64,000 nucleotides of DNA from Populus alba (GCF_005239225.2 NC_133301.1:11532318-11596317), one strand, 5' to 3'. Positions 35,080 through 48,360 are shown, numbered from the stretch's first letter. The notes: generated from the sequence alone by a model not told the origin. Made by a program: numbers and translations.

Positions 35080-38000
35080 ATGTGTAATAAAAGAATTGAA
35101 TGCTTGAACAAGACTGTTAATCCTGTGGATAACCAGCAAGCCTTTCACTCCATGGATACACCAATGTCTACCACTAATTCCACAGCTGGTTCCAACCCTG
35201 GTTCAAACGATGATACTCCCCGTGTTAAATTATTGTGTAGTTTCTTAGGTAGCATAATGCCTCGACCTCAAGATGGGAAATTGCGTTATGTGGGTGGAGA
35301 GACGCGGATTGTGAGTTTGCCTATGGATATTAGTTATGAAGAGTTGATGAGTAAAATGAGAGAGCTTTATGATGGGGCGATGGTGTTGAAGTATCAGCAG
35401 CCTGATGAGGATCTTGATGCATTAGTTTCGGTTGTGAATGATGATGATGTGACTAACATGATGGAGGAGTATGAGAAATTGGGATCTGGGGATGGTTTCA
35501 CCAGGCTTAGGATTTTTCTGTTTTTGAATACAGACCAAGATGGTTCGGGGCATTACGTTGATGGGGATGGGAGGGAGAGCGAGAGGAGGTATGTGGATGC
35601 GCTGAATAATTTGAATGATGGGCCTGATTTTAGAAGGCAGCATGCTGACTCCCCTTTGATTGGTCCAGTTGATGATATTCATTTACAAGAACAGTTTTTT
35701 AATGGATTGAGTCTTGAAGGTGGTCTCCTTAGCCAAAGAAGTGGTGAGATGCCAATATCACAGCACAACTTGCATCATGTTACTATTGCTCCAAGGTATA
35801 ATGAAATGGAGAGTTCATGGAGCCCTGCATATTATTCTCCTAGGCATCATGGACACCATGATCCAAGATCATTATCAGAGTTTCCAAATTCACCCCCTTC
35901 TTCGCGTTACCGTATGCAGTTTGGGGATTTACCCGATAAAGGCATGGATAGAATGCTTGAAGAATGTGCTCGGTCGCAGCTAAATCAGCATCCCCCTTAT
36001 GACCACCAGCCACAATATTCCGAAAATGTAGTATGGATGCCTACTGGAGGCGTATGTGGTCATAAGGGTGGTTTTCCTGGTAACTTGCCGCATGGTCCCG
36101 GTAATTTTGAAGGGAACATTGTTTGTGAGCACTGCAGGGGGCCTTTCCCAAGAAATCAACTGCATTTCGAGCAACCCAGCATGGGAAACGGAGTCCCTCA
36201 GGTTGCTAATCCAGGTGCTGACTGTCCTCCGAATAGGGAGGCTTTCATGCTAAACGCAGATGCAAAGGCGCATCACCCAGTCTATCCAAGAGAGCTGAAT
36301 GATCCCCGAGCTGTCTACAATGACACTCAAGGCCATGACAAAGGATGGATTGTGCAGCATCAGTTGAGTCCCTGCACTGATGAAGCCAGAACACATATCT
36401 CTGGAGCCACAAGATTCAATGATCAGTACATTGTAGATGGTCCAGGCATGAATTATCCCCTTGGACATGGAAATTTGGTGGATGGTCATCATATGTCCTC
36501 GCACCACCAGCCTGGGCCTGAATTGGGCAACGATGTTTTTCACGATCAAGGTGCAGTTGCTGTCCACAACCTACACGTTTCACCTCCTGAAGAACGTTCA
36601 GTACAGCATGGCAATTTTCCTTGCGCTTATGGGCCAGAGAATCTTCATTCATTGCCACATGGACATGCACATCCACAGACTTTACGGAGAAATGTTCAAA
36701 ATCCAGTGAATGGAACTCCTTATGAAGCGTCCAGTGCAGGTCTGCAGATAAATGGTGCTGTTAATCCATCATTTCTTAGTGGTAGTCAAAGGAATGGCGT
36801 TGGCATAGATAGTCAGCAACCCTGGGTTGACTCCTCTCAGAAAATGCTTGTTTTTGATGGGACAGCTTCCTTGGAATATTCTTATGGTCACATGTTGAAA
36901 TTGAATCCAAATACTTATGGGCTAGAAAATAAGCAGTCTTTTCCTCCAGAACCCATTCGACCAACACTCCCGCATGAAATGCTAAACTCATCTGCAAATA
37001 TAGCTGCTTCTGGTTACAACCCTGAGTTATGTAATAACACTGTTACCAAAGCATCAAAGATGGAGGGAAAGATCGTCCTTGGCATAGAAAATCACGCAAA
37101 TGGTGTAGGGAAGGTTGAAAACTTGGATGTGCCAAATGTACCTTGCCCGGAGCAGGATATGATTGCTGATATTAATGGCCAGGCAGCATTTCCTGAGTCT
37201 CTCAATTCCAATTTCTTGAGGTTAGTTGAAGAAAGTGGCGATACAGTGAAAGGGGGAGAAAAAGATCCTTCTGCTGTCCTTGGAGAACCAAATCTGTCAA
37301 TTGGCCGTATGAGTTTCTTACCTGATTTAATTGCTTCTGTAAAGAAGGCAGCACTGGAAGAGGCTGAAGAGGTGAAAGCTAGAGTTGAAGAAAATGCTGA
37401 TCCTGCAAAGAATGATTTAGTATCAGGAGAAATAGATGAAAAGGAGCCTGAAGCTGTGGTGAGAATGAACTGAACTTTTATTTGCTCAAAATGCATTTCA
37501 CAACATGTTATCCTTTTCTAATGCGTTGCATGTCTAACAGAACACTCATGAAGAAGCAGAGCTGAGCTCTGACAATGAAAATATAAACAACAAAATTGAG
37601 CCGACAAAAGCCGAGGCAGAAGCTATAGAAAGGGGATTGCAGGTGCCCGCCTGCTGTCACATTCACATCATTGGTGTTTTAATGTTGCATATTCATCTTA
37701 TTTATTGTTCCTTGCTATCTACACTTGCTTGTTTTGTTTAATGTTGCATATTCATCTTATTTATTGTACCCTGCTATCTACACTTTCTTGTTTTGTGTGT
37801 TGTGTTTTTAACAATAGGTTGGTTCTGTGTCCAGACAATAAAAAATGATGATTTGGAGGAGATTCGTGTACTAGGCTGTGGAACATATGGAGCTGTTCAT
37901 CATGGGAAATGGAAGGGTTCTGATGTGGCTATAAAGAGAATAAAAGCCAGCTGCTTTGCTGGGAGACCTGCTGAAAGAGAGCGCTTGGTAGGACCCATAT

Positions 38001-41000
38001 TCTTCTGATAATTTTTCATTTATATTATTAATCATTGCCTTGTTTTGGAAGATTGACTTAGTCTTAGGTGACGCAATGTTTACATGTGCTTGTGCATGTG
38101 CATGTGCATGTGAGCTAGTGGTACTTAAAAGCAGTGTTAAAGGGTGACTTGTGGTAATTTTGGTGTTGCTGGGTCATGGTTCTTAAAGCAGTGTTTGGGA
38201 ACGCCGTTGAAACCATGTTTCTCAAAAATTTGAATTTGTTTTTCTTAAAATTAATTTTGTTTCTATGTTTTTAGATCGTTTTGATATGCTGATGTCAAAA
38301 ATGATTTTTTTTTTAAAAAAAATATTATTTTGATGCATTTCTGATCAAAAAATACTTTGAACTGCAACCGCTACCCTCCCATACACCCCCTAAATATGCA
38401 AGAGTAGGAAATGGTGTGCGAGTTAAGTTTATCTAGAATAACTGTAAAAATGGCATCATTAGTTTGTTTGAAGCAAAAGAAAAGGGAAATTGAATCATGA
38501 CCTTTATAACGAGAAGTTTGTGTTTTGCTTTGAATATCTGCTTCTTTGTTCTTTGATACTTGTGTATGAATTGAGGGAGGAGCAAACCTTTAGTGTGTGA
38601 CTATATTATACATATTTGACAACTTGTATAGGAGATTTGATGCATTCATGTCTCTTGTTGATGGCAACTTCACCAGATTCTTGAGAGTTTCTTATTCTTC
38701 ATCTTTCCCATTTTTTTATGCATATATTCAATTATGCCACGACCTTATAGTGTATCTTTTTGGAGAGGAGTTGATATTGTGCATCTCAAACAGTTTTCAC
38801 TTATGAAATTAATCACCTGCAATAATTCTCTTTGGATTTGATGCCAAATTATAGTTACTAATATGAACACACTGTATTGTAGTGAATTGTTGATTGATGG
38901 TAATTATTGCATTAATGTTGCTTTTGTAGATTGCAGATTTCTGGAAGGAGGCTTTGATATTGAGTTCATTACACCATCCAAATGTTGTTTCTTTCTATGG
39001 TATTGTTCGTGATGGCCCTGATGGATCTTTAGCAACTGTTACTGAGTTTATGGTTAATGGATCTCTGAAACAGTTTTTGCAGAAGAAGGACAGGTAACCA
39101 TGCTGTTGGTGATGTCATGAGTTTGCACTTTTGAATATTCTATCTCACGTTGTTAGAAGAGTTCTTATTCTTTGTCAACTGTCAATGAAGCTTGCTTTAC
39201 TAAAACTTAATTACTTGGGGGAAAAAGATAGTATACAAACAAACATTCTGAGTTAGAATCCGTAACACTGTAATATTTTGAACAGAACCATTGATCGTCG
39301 CAAGAGACTCATCATAGCTATGGATGCTGCTTTTGGAATGGAGTATTTGCATGGGAAGAACATTGTTCATTTTGATTTGAAATGTGAGAATCTGTTAGTA
39401 AATATGAGAGATCCGCAACGGCCAGTTTGCAAGGTATGCTGAAATAGAAATGATTGTAGAACTGAGGTCTAAACTTGGGTTAATCTCTTCTTCTGTTAAC
39501 CATGATTCATTTTATTTCTCTGTGTTGTCACTGTTTTTTTTTTTTTTTTTAAAGTGCTTTTAACGGCCAGCTTCCTGTAATTAAGTGGACAGCAGTTGAA
39601 GCCTGGTGTTTTTTTCAGCTTTTGATGTTTATTTGGTGTTCAGCTCTATGGATTTCCTGGCTGATTCATTTCAAAGTTGTAGTTTATGTTCTTCTAATAA
39701 TGGTAATCATTTCTGAAGGGCGTGAATTTGGCATCTAACACATTTTGCATTCTTAGATTGGTGATCTGGGCTTGTCAAAGGTGAAACAACACACATTAGT
39801 TTCTGGTGGTGTTCGCGGAACTTTGCCCTGGATGGCACCTGAGCTTTTGAGTGGCAAAAACCACATGGTAACAGAGAAGGTAATATTATGCTCAGATAAA
39901 AATGCCTAAACTAATTTTTCTTTCCTGTCTTGGCTAGTTGAAGTAACATCTTATTATCTTGTGTTGTAGATTGATGTTTATTCATTTGGGATTGTTATGT
40001 GGGAATTGCTTACAGGAGAAGAACCTTATGCTAACAAGCATTGCGCCTCCATAATTGGTAAGCATCCATGTTTTTGTATAATGAATAAGGATATCAATTG
40101 CAATATAATTTATTTTTCCATATACTCATAGGAAAGTGTTCATTTATCAACACATGGATGGAAGATTAGATTCTTTTAACCTGGGTTTTCAGATGTCTTG
40201 CTCGTCGAGTGTAAATTAAAGGACTTTGAACCTGAATTGTTGTTACCATGTATTTTTGGATAACCATGTCTCTGTGCAGCATGAACACTAAAGAAGCATG
40301 CAATATCTAGGTGATGAAGAATCAGGAAAGCCAATGGAAATTAGGTTATATCCTAGTACAGGCTTCACTTTACAAATTCAAGACATATTTGGGCATGGGT
40401 CAAAATTTTGGATGCCTACAGGGTATGGTGTTTTGAATTGCTCTGGAAACTTAGCTGCTTAATTCGTTTTTAGATAAAGTTAGTAGTATTGGTGAGAAGC
40501 GAACAGATATTTAAATTTCGAGATAAGAAACCATCGAAATGAACAAAAAAGAACAAGAAACAAAGCTTTGACAACTAAAGAGTGTCTGAATCTCTGAGTA
40601 TATCAGTCAGTGAAACACCTTAAAAGCCCTTGAACTGCACCACATGGATGCAAGGATGATGTAGGAGCTGCTTAATTCTTCCGCATTGGAGCATCTACGT
40701 GCCTTTCTTGAGCACTGTCAAACCAATTGCTATGATTCTCCCTTGATTTATTCTCAATGAGTGTCATCACCACCGTCCTACTCGTATACTCATTTTATAT
40801 GATCTTTTTATTCATCTAAATTTTCACCTTAATGCTCATTTTAGCTTTTACTCCATGTATTTCATGGACATGTTACTTTGACATTGCCAGCACTACTACA
40901 TACAGCTTACCTAGCTATGCTTTTTAATTTTTATACAGAAATTGTCTTTAAGTTTAACAGGGATTTAGATCCCATAGCTCTCCAATTTTATCTTTCCTTT

Positions 41001-42258
41001 TTAACCACTTCACTCTAATACTATGAATAATGTCTCTTTAATACATAATAAAGCACATAGCTCTTGACTTTTGCATTTCCTTAATTGCATGTGGGGACCT
41101 GGATGCTCTAGATATTTGACAGCAGGCTTTTCATAGGGTAAACCAATGGGTTTCTGATTTCTAATTTATGTTTATTGGATATTTCAACAATATTGAGCTA
41201 ACTCTGGTACATTTTTAGAAAGGGCAGTTTTTCATTGGTCCATCATGCACTCTGTGTTGATGGATGACTAGTGACTATCAACGGACTCTGTTTTAGTCTC
41301 AGCATGAGTGACCAGTCGATGAGAGGAAGAATACTTAATTCTATTCTTTCATTCCCATAGTCCTTTTTAGAACTGCTGGTAGCTCACACTGTGAGAAAGA
41401 GAAATTGAAGATCATAGGTACCTACTGACAATATTCCTTGAGATCAGAAGAAAGATGTGGGCTGTAAATAGATGGAGCACCATGACCTCTAAGATTTATA
41501 TGTACCATGTCAATGATCTGTTCTTATGTCATGTGAATCAACTCTAGTGTTGGACCTGAATTGATGTTATATATTTGTGTGTGTGTGTGTGGGTATAAAT
41601 CAGACTTGGACTAATTTATTCATGTGGGAAACAGTAATCCTTGTTGTGAACAAAGAAACCTCACAACCTAAACTGGAAAGCAGACGAGTTGTCAAGAAAT
41701 ATTGAAAGCTTATGTTTATCCTGCATTTTAAGTTTTTTCTAAATTTAATGGTGCTCTTTAATTTATTTTTCCTCTAGCTTGCCCAAATGTTTATGGCATA
41801 GGTTTTTGAAGTTTGTTCCAAACTCTTCAGTGGAAGCATGTATCTTTAGATTTTCCATGCTAGTTTTTGAGTTAGTAGCTAAGTCAATGCATCAGGAGAT
41901 TCCATGTCATATCTGCATAAGTGTTTAGAATACCTGTTTATGCATATGGCTGCTCTGAATTTTGCACTTGTTATTTTTTTTTACATTGATAAGCGAGAGA
42001 TATTTATGCTTTAATTATGTCAAATTATGCCGTGATTTATTTGTGTATTTGATTGCTCTTTGTTTGCTTGTTTCTTCCTTCTGATTCTTAGGAGGAATTG
42101 TTAACAACACATTACGTCCTCAAATTCCCACATGGTGTGATCCGGAGTGGAAATCTCTGATGGAAAGTTGTTGGTCCTCAGATCCATCAGAGAGACCTTC
42201 ATTCTCAGAGATTTCTCGGAAACTGCGGAACATGGCTGCTCCAATCAACGTGAAATAA
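35080..42258 (+). CDS. PB1-domain Raf-like protein kinase (group B, MAPKKK-like), 8 exons
   Basis: Cytosolic serine/threonine kinase of the plant Raf-like B group; members phosphorylate SnRK2 kinases in osmotic-stress signalling. Exons: 35080-37458, 37541-37642, 37835-37987, 38930-39093, 39286-39433, 39757-39879, 39970-40057, 42092-42258, giving 1107 residues with all phases compatible. A PB1 domain lies at about 48-150 ([28 protein letters not shown]). The middle is long, low-complexity and rich in His, Pro and Asn. The kinase domain runs from about 833. Glycine loop GCGTYGAV is at 841-848, lysine K861 in VAIKRI, helix-C glutamate in [12 protein letters not shown] (catalytic D963), DLG in place of DFG (D985) and [12 protein letters not shown] and DLG variants are normal for this group. 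The start could instead be M25 (35152). Intron 3 carries a MITE-like copy; intron 7 is 2.0 kb. Confidence 0.94.
37681..37798. repeat. Tandem duplication of a 59 bp unit in Raf intron 2
   Basis: 'aatgttgcatattcatctta' occurs at 37681 and 37740 with the following 'ttgctatctacacttgctt' or variant. The second copy runs to within about 40 bases of the exon 3 acceptor. Confidence 0.9.
38191..38390. mobile_element. ~200 bp MITE-like element in Raf intron 3
   Basis: It begins GTGTTTGGGAACGCCGTTG and ends in 'aactgcaaccgctaccctcc', with inverted, GTGT/ACAC-tipped ends. The interior contains 'agatcgttttgatatgctga'. This is the best-preserved copy of the family in the window. Confidence 0.65.
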
Positions 42259-44728
42259 TTCCAGTTCTGAGGCGGTCAATTTTCTTTTCTTGATTTTCAT
42301 ATTGGCAGAAAAAAAGGGGAAATAAAAGTTAATAAATAAAAAAGATTTCTCCGTCTAATGCCACCTTACTAGTTCTGGAATATTTCCAGGCTAATATTAT
42401 TATTATGCAATCATGAATCTTTTATTTAATGTTGCTATGAACGAGGATTGTTCTTTTCAGAGTGCAGTTATAAGCACACCAGATTTTACCTGGAAACATA
42501 CATTATACAAAGAGGGCTGTGGATGTACAAGCGGAATGTAAGTTGTCCTTTCAGAACTTATGAATCTATTATTCATTTATCAAATAATTCTGGATCACTC
42601 CTCTCACATGAATTGGTCTCTATGGAAACAAAGTGATTTTAACTTTCTCATGCAGGTTTCTACTTGTTCGAATCGATTGAAGTCATTTACCTTGGGCAAT
42701 TTCTACTATTATATGATGTTGGACCAAGTTTTTTATGAGGAGGACGTGTATATATAAGTGAAATCATAATCAAAGAGTTCCAAGCTATATCTTGAGTGAG
42801 AGAACGTTGTATTATGCTTTGATTTTGGATGAAACTTGGAACAATTTGTTATGAACCTTTTGCATTGCCTTAATTCTGTTCTTTCAAAATCACACCCAGA
42901 CATGTCTTATATATGTTCAATATATGATCTGGAGATGTAAAATGTACATGATTAACATATGAGAAAGTACTTGCATTATCACCATGATATGTGCAATCCA
43001 GCTCATGCAAACAAAGTACGAGTTGATGAAACTAGAAAAGATGTTCCTCATTTCTTAGTTCATTTTGTTATTGTATTTATATTGTTTAATTTTATCTATG
43101 TAGTTCATGGATTTTGTTTAAGTCAAAATAAAAGAAATTGGAAAATGAAAAACTGTGTTGTTTCACGAGTGTGAAATGCATGGCTCCTTTGTGCCTTTCC
43201 ATATTCCGCATTTTTTAACACTCACCTGGCTGTTGGATGCAAGTGAATGTGCTTCCACCTTGAGTTTATTCCCATTCCCTGCATAAAGGATTCAAGACAT
43301 GGAAAATTGTTATGCTTGATGTCTTTCAGCTAGGTTTATTCTGGAGTTAATATTAGAATGGCACAGGTTGGAAAATAATTCGATAAAAGTGTTCCTGCTT
43401 GTTTGATTCCCAAAATCATTTGGCAGAAAAATTGGAAAAGAAAATGTTGGATGAAGGGTATCAAGCCCCATTGAGTGTTATTTAACGGGACAAGTTATCT
43501 GGGGACGTTAGGTCCCGATAAATTCACTTTGTTCCCTTTTCAGTTTTTCCTATCTGAAGGTTTTTATTTTTAAAATGCAGATATCCAATTAGTCTTCGGA
43601 CTATATCATTTCCTATGTTGTGCGTTCAATATTTATTTTTTAATTAAATTGAGTAAATTCAAGTTAATATCTTAAATTTATGTTTTTGATTATGAGACCT
43701 TAACAATCCAATAAAACACAAAAAAAAAAACACAAAAAAGGATAAAAACAAACTCAAACCAACCTGTCAATCCCACGATCCAAGTTATGAGATTGAAATA
43801 ACCTAATATAAAGCAAATACAAACAAATTATGAATTGTAATTATCAAATAACTCAATATTAAAGTATGAATTAAAAAATTCAATTAAAAAAACACAAAAA
43901 AACTTGAGTTAACCACGATTAACCCGTTAAATCTATGATTTGGAACATAAGACTAAGATAACCTCATAGAAAACAAATTAGAATAAATTATGAAGTCTAA
44001 TTCTCAATAAATCTAATATCATAGAATAAAATTAAAAATAAAAAATAAAGTAAAACAAGTCAAAGCATCATGAACAATGTTTTGTGAGGAGGTGAATAAT
44101 GAATTCACTTTCTCTTTTAGTTTTTGTTAACTATATAATTTACCCGTGTTACGTCACAGGCCAGGCTAATTTTTTCTTAATACAAAAAAAAGAATATTCA
44201 TGTGTTTTTTAGCACCAATTTTATTTTTAATACATATATTTAATAAAATAAATTTAGAATTACTTGCACTAATAAATACTAAAAAGGGATCCTAATGCTA
44301 TAGACTAAGTCGTGTAGTTGAGAATATATGATTATAGCTGAATTGAAAAAAAAAAAAAAGAAATAAAGGACCAAAAAATAAAAATATTTTATTTTTTAAT
44401 AATGCTTGCCATTTCACCTCACTTTCAATTTTAGTCCCCTCACATTTTAATTATTTGCAAACATTCAAACCAAATTCTTCTTAGCGGAATCAAGATCCAA
44501 ATTAATGCCAAGATTTGTTTTTAGATAGTGAAAACCCAAAAAAAATGGGATAACCAAATAAAACATCAAGCCCAATCATCAATTAATGTAATGTGGAAGG
44601 ATAAAATTAAATTTTTTTCTTGATAACTACAGTTAAAAAAATGAAAGGACAAACAAACAAATATATGAAAAAATAGACCCCACTATCTCATGGATGGGAT
44701 GTGAGACTAGCTCATGTTTTTGTTATAG
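42259..44728. other. Intergenic region downstream of the Raf-like gene
   Basis: The first few hundred bases are presumably the kinase 3' UTR. Short open frames (42448-43174) show no similarity or codon character. From 43680 to 44070 there is dispersed AT-rich repeat; the rest holds nothing recognisable. Confidence 0.55.
43680..44070. repeat. Dispersed AT-rich repeat family, copy 3
   Basis: 'tgagattgaaataacctaat', 'aaacaaattatgaattgtaa', 'aacataagactaagataacc' and 'aaattatgaagtctaattct' repeat within the segment and match units at 26.4-27.1 and 33.2-34.1 kb. Confidence 0.55.
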
Positions 44729-44733
44729 ACTTA

Positions 44734-45126
44734 TGGGACGATTTTGACCATGGATGAAATAGGAGATGAGATGGACAATGGATGTTCACTGGTTTATGAC
44801 AGGTTGACACATGTCATAACAACTTTTAAAGTTCAAAGTCTTAAATTAAATTTAATCCAAATCTTTTCAAATTTGAATTCAAGTCTCTTTCACAATTTAA
44901 ATTCATAGTTATTACTTATTAGTATAAATTGAATAATGTATGAGTGTTTTAGCATGGGGAAAAATATTTGATTAAATTGGTTTAGTTCTTAGAGTCCCGA
45001 GCTACTTCGAATTTGCCTAATTTTTTATTTTCAACTAGATCCTTATTATTCTAGTAATTAAATTTTTTTCTATTCAATAAAATTTTCCAATTTCATGCTT
45101 TGATTTTTAGGTTTGTTATAAATTCG
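44734..45126 (+). repeat. Left LTR of the gypsy element
   Basis: It shares with the right LTR 'ttgacacatg', 'cataacaacttttaaagtt', 'gagtgttttagcatgg', 'ttgattaaattggtttag' and 'aactagatccttattatt'. The right boundary is approximate. Confidence 0.75.
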
Positions 45127-45193
45127 TATCAAAGTCAATCGAGTCATGACTGATAGAATCCGAATGTTGTAATTACTGAAAAAATTTGCTAGT

Positions 45194-45660
45194 ATGAAAC
45201 AAATTTTTTTTTCAGAAGAACTAGCTCAACAATTACAACACATGTCAACCAAGGTAAAACATCTCATTAAAACTCAAAGAAAAAAGCCCGTAGAATCTCC
45301 TCCTAATACCCTTTTAACTTCGGTCAATAGACATCATCAACATAAAACTAGAATACTTGTGGACAACCAAACTAAATTAACATCAATAAAGTTAGATTTT
45401 TAAAGGTCTAATGAGGAGGCTCATTGCATATTAGATTTGGGGCATCCACCTATGATGACCTTATGAAAGCACTCATCAATATAAAATAGGTTTCTTCAAT
45501 TGAAAAGGAAAACTTAAAAGATCATACAATATTATAACAAAATATCAAAGCAAACTTATACAAAACATATAATAGAAAGAAAACACTAGTAGACCAAAAA
45601 AGGAAGGAAATGGAATTAAAAAGGGAAATTAGGTGCACCTTAAGCTCTAACCATATCATT
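45194..45660 (+). pseudogene. gypsy gag remnant
   Basis: A short frame opens MKQIFFSEELAQQL and runs to a stop at 45401-45403, with SIKLDF at its end (gag proteins have a LDFP-type motif there). After an internal loss, FGASTYDDLMKALINIK follows near 45436, a gag motif (usually FG..YDDP..AL..LKQ). Stops and deletions throughout. Confidence 0.65.
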
Positions 45661-46399
45661 AATTAAGTGTGCACCAAAAAAACTTCAGAAGTTAGTTTAC
45701 AAATACAATAGACCATTTAAAATATAAGGATAAGGAATGTGACTTATTGCTTAGAGCTTCTTATTAGGTCTCGAGTACATCTAACATTTCTCAATTCTCT
45801 TTTCAAGGAAATATTTAGAGAGGAGGCGATGCAGATATAAGTTAAGTAGAAAAACAATATCACATTAATATTAGAATTGAATAGTTGAAAAATACTACAG
45901 ATATAAACTTTAAATTCACAAATTTATTATCCCAAATTTAAATATATGATGTTTTCCTCTTTTAGAGGTTTACAAACATTTAAATTGGCCAGGAAAACCT
46001 ACATCCACTAGAAAACAACCTAAGGCTCGAAAACATTAATGAAAAATAAAATGAAACCATAATAAAAATAAAAAATCTAAAACAACATAGGAAAAATAAC
46101 AAAATTAGCTTAAGCAGTGGCATATGGGCTTAGAACCTAATTTTAAAAGATCTAACAGTCCTAAAAAACGATGTTGTGAGACTAATATGCACAACTAAAG
46201 TTCAATTAAGTTCCCATCTTACCTCACAAACTCTTATAGAAATTGCTTATAAACTTCACATATCTATCTAATGTGATAGACCTAGGGATTTCTTATAAAC
46301 AAACCACCTTGTTGATGTAGAGTGGGTTATACAAGATACATCCATGGTCTTTTAGCAGGCTATGAGATGGGCCATCTTTGAAAACTTATAAAAAAAAAA

Positions 46400-47755
46400 C
46401 AAAAAAAAAATCCATAGCTTGTTCGGTACAAAGTAAGCCCGACACAAAATCCATACTAACATTTAGCCACAAAGCTTTAAGAAATAGTAATGAAGTGTAG
46501 AGCCCAGCATTCGATAAGACACCCTTGGACCTCTAACAATTAACACATCTCTTCATAAAGCTAGATATCTGACCTGGTAGCTTAGGCCAATAATAATGTA
46601 CGGATACCAAGGCTAATTTATTATCTCGCCTTAAGTGTCCCTTACAATACAATTTATGGATGATATGTTCCCATAAAGAGTAATTTAAGATACAAAGCTA
46701 CAAACCACATAATAGATAACCATTTACAAATATAAAGTTATCTTGCTTCCCTCAATCCATCAACTCAACATAAATTTGCTTAAATGATAAATTGTTCAAA
46801 TACAGCTTTTTGAAAGCATCAAACCTTATCACCTGGGTAAATATAGTAATGAGTAGAGCAACCCAACAATTAAAAGCATCAATAACTTTGTTTAAGTTGC
46901 CCAAATGATACCTTCGTGAAAAGGTAAAATCTTATAAAAACAATACCTATTTTGTATGTTGAAGACTTAACTTATACTTTCCAATTAATATTTTAGAGCT
47001 ATATAGTTTGTGATTAAGATAAACTCTTTCTACACTAAGTAATGTCGCCAATGCTTGAGACTTCTCTCTAAAAAAGCAATTGGCTGCCTATTTTAGTTAA
47101 AACAATCTGTGAATGCTTAACCTGGATGCATCATAACTTACCTTAAAACGTTTCTTGAAATCTAGAAATGCCAATAAATAAGCATCAATCATTTTCGAAT
47201 TCATTAACTGAAATTTAGATTCAGCCTTATCTATCCACTAAAAGGTGCGCCTCTTTAGACACTTTTTATAAGAGAACTCTTTGGAGTTGGCCACTCTATA
47301 ATTGCATAAATCTTTGATGGATCATCTCAAACATCTTCAATAGAAACAATAAAGCCTATAAGAAAAACAATACTAATTAAGAACTTACATTTTTTACGAT
47401 TCACGTACAATTGCTCATTTCTCAAAGTGTAAACAACGAAGATTTCTAAATAAGACTATAGAATGGGGCTATAAATCATAATGTCATCAAAGTAAACCAT
47501 ATCAAATTTGGCCATAAGCCTCAATACCTGATGCATGAACCTCATGAAAGTGTTGAGAGTTAATGACTTCCTTTTTGGTTTAGACCTGTCCCATTGATTC
47601 ATGAAAGCATTTGTTATCCCATCCACATTGTCTGCTTGGGTCAGATCCTCACTCCAATAATCAGAACCTTTCGTTTCTACAAGCTTGATTGCATTAGAAG
47701 GAACAAATAGTTTCAAAGCTATCCTTTTTTCAACGGGAAGGACAACCTCGTCCAA
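46400..47755 (-). pseudogene. gypsy pol remnant (RT, RNase H, integrase) on the minus strand
   Basis: Reading the minus strand from 47755, LNTFMRFMHQVLRLMAKFDM and VYFDDIMIYS form the reverse transcriptase core with the YFDD active site (about 47485). VSYDASRL near 47130 fits the RNase H start, and a GHLRRDNKLALVSVHYYWP-like stretch near 46630 fits the integrase zinc-finger region. Many stops and shifts make it non-functional. The order RT, RNase H, integrase is normal for gypsy, but the strand is opposite to gag. Confidence 0.7.
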
Positions 47756-47932
47756 AACTAAAATTGTATTAGACCATCAAGAATGAGTCACCAGATAAAG
47801 AAAAATAAATAAATTATTTGTTTGATGGCATGAACAAAACAACAAGGTTGCAATCTGGTTAAAACAAGACTAGCTTAAGGGAGATTATGCTACCTTCACC
47901 TTATGGATAAATTTTTCTATAAGGAAAAAGAG

Positions 47933-48342
47933 TGGGATGGTTTTGAACATGAATAAAAGAGGGGGCGATATGGACATTGGATGTTCATTAGTCAATGATA
48001 GCTTGACACATGGCATAACAACTTTTAAAGTTTAAAGCTATAACTAAGTTGTAAATTAAATTTAATCCAAATCTTTTCTAGTTTGAATTCATTTTAAATT
48101 TGAATTCAAATATATTTTAAAATTTAAATTCCTAGTTGTCAATATAAATTGAATGGTGTAGGAGTGTTTTAGCATGGAGAAAAATCTTTGATTAAATTGG
48201 TTTAGTCCAGGTTACCTTGAATTTACCTAGAAATTTGTTTTTTTTTTCCAACTAGATCCTTATTATTCTTGCAATTTAGTCTTTTCCATTCAATAAATTT
48301 TCCAATTTAATACTTTAATTTTTCAAGTTAGTTATAGTTTCC
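47933..48342 (+). repeat. Right LTR of the gypsy element
   Basis: Homologous to 44734-45126, ending just before the ACTTA repeat at 48343-48347. It is preceded by a purine-rich tract at 47919-47932. Confidence 0.75.
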
Positions 48343-48360
48343 ACTTAGAAGATATATTAT

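Larger units (their letters stand above)
44734..48342 (+). mobile_element. Rearranged, dead Ty3/gypsy LTR retrotransposon
   Basis: Two ~400 bp LTRs (44734-45126 and 47933-48342) start TGGGACGATTTTGA and TGGGATGGTTTTGA and share most of their length. A 5 bp repeat ACTTA flanks the unit (44729-44733 and 48343-48347). A tRNA-Met-like primer site (TATCAAAGTCA against the usual TATCAGAGCCA) follows the left LTR, and a purine tract (AAGGAAAAAGAG) precedes the right LTR, so the LTR frame is plus-oriented. gag remnants are plus-strand, but pol is minus-strand. LTR divergence and many stops show an old copy. Confidence 0.75.

Noticed and set aside
42448..43174. Short frames downstream of the Raf-like gene
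   Set aside because: Probably 3' UTR and intergenic DNA; no domain and poor codon character.
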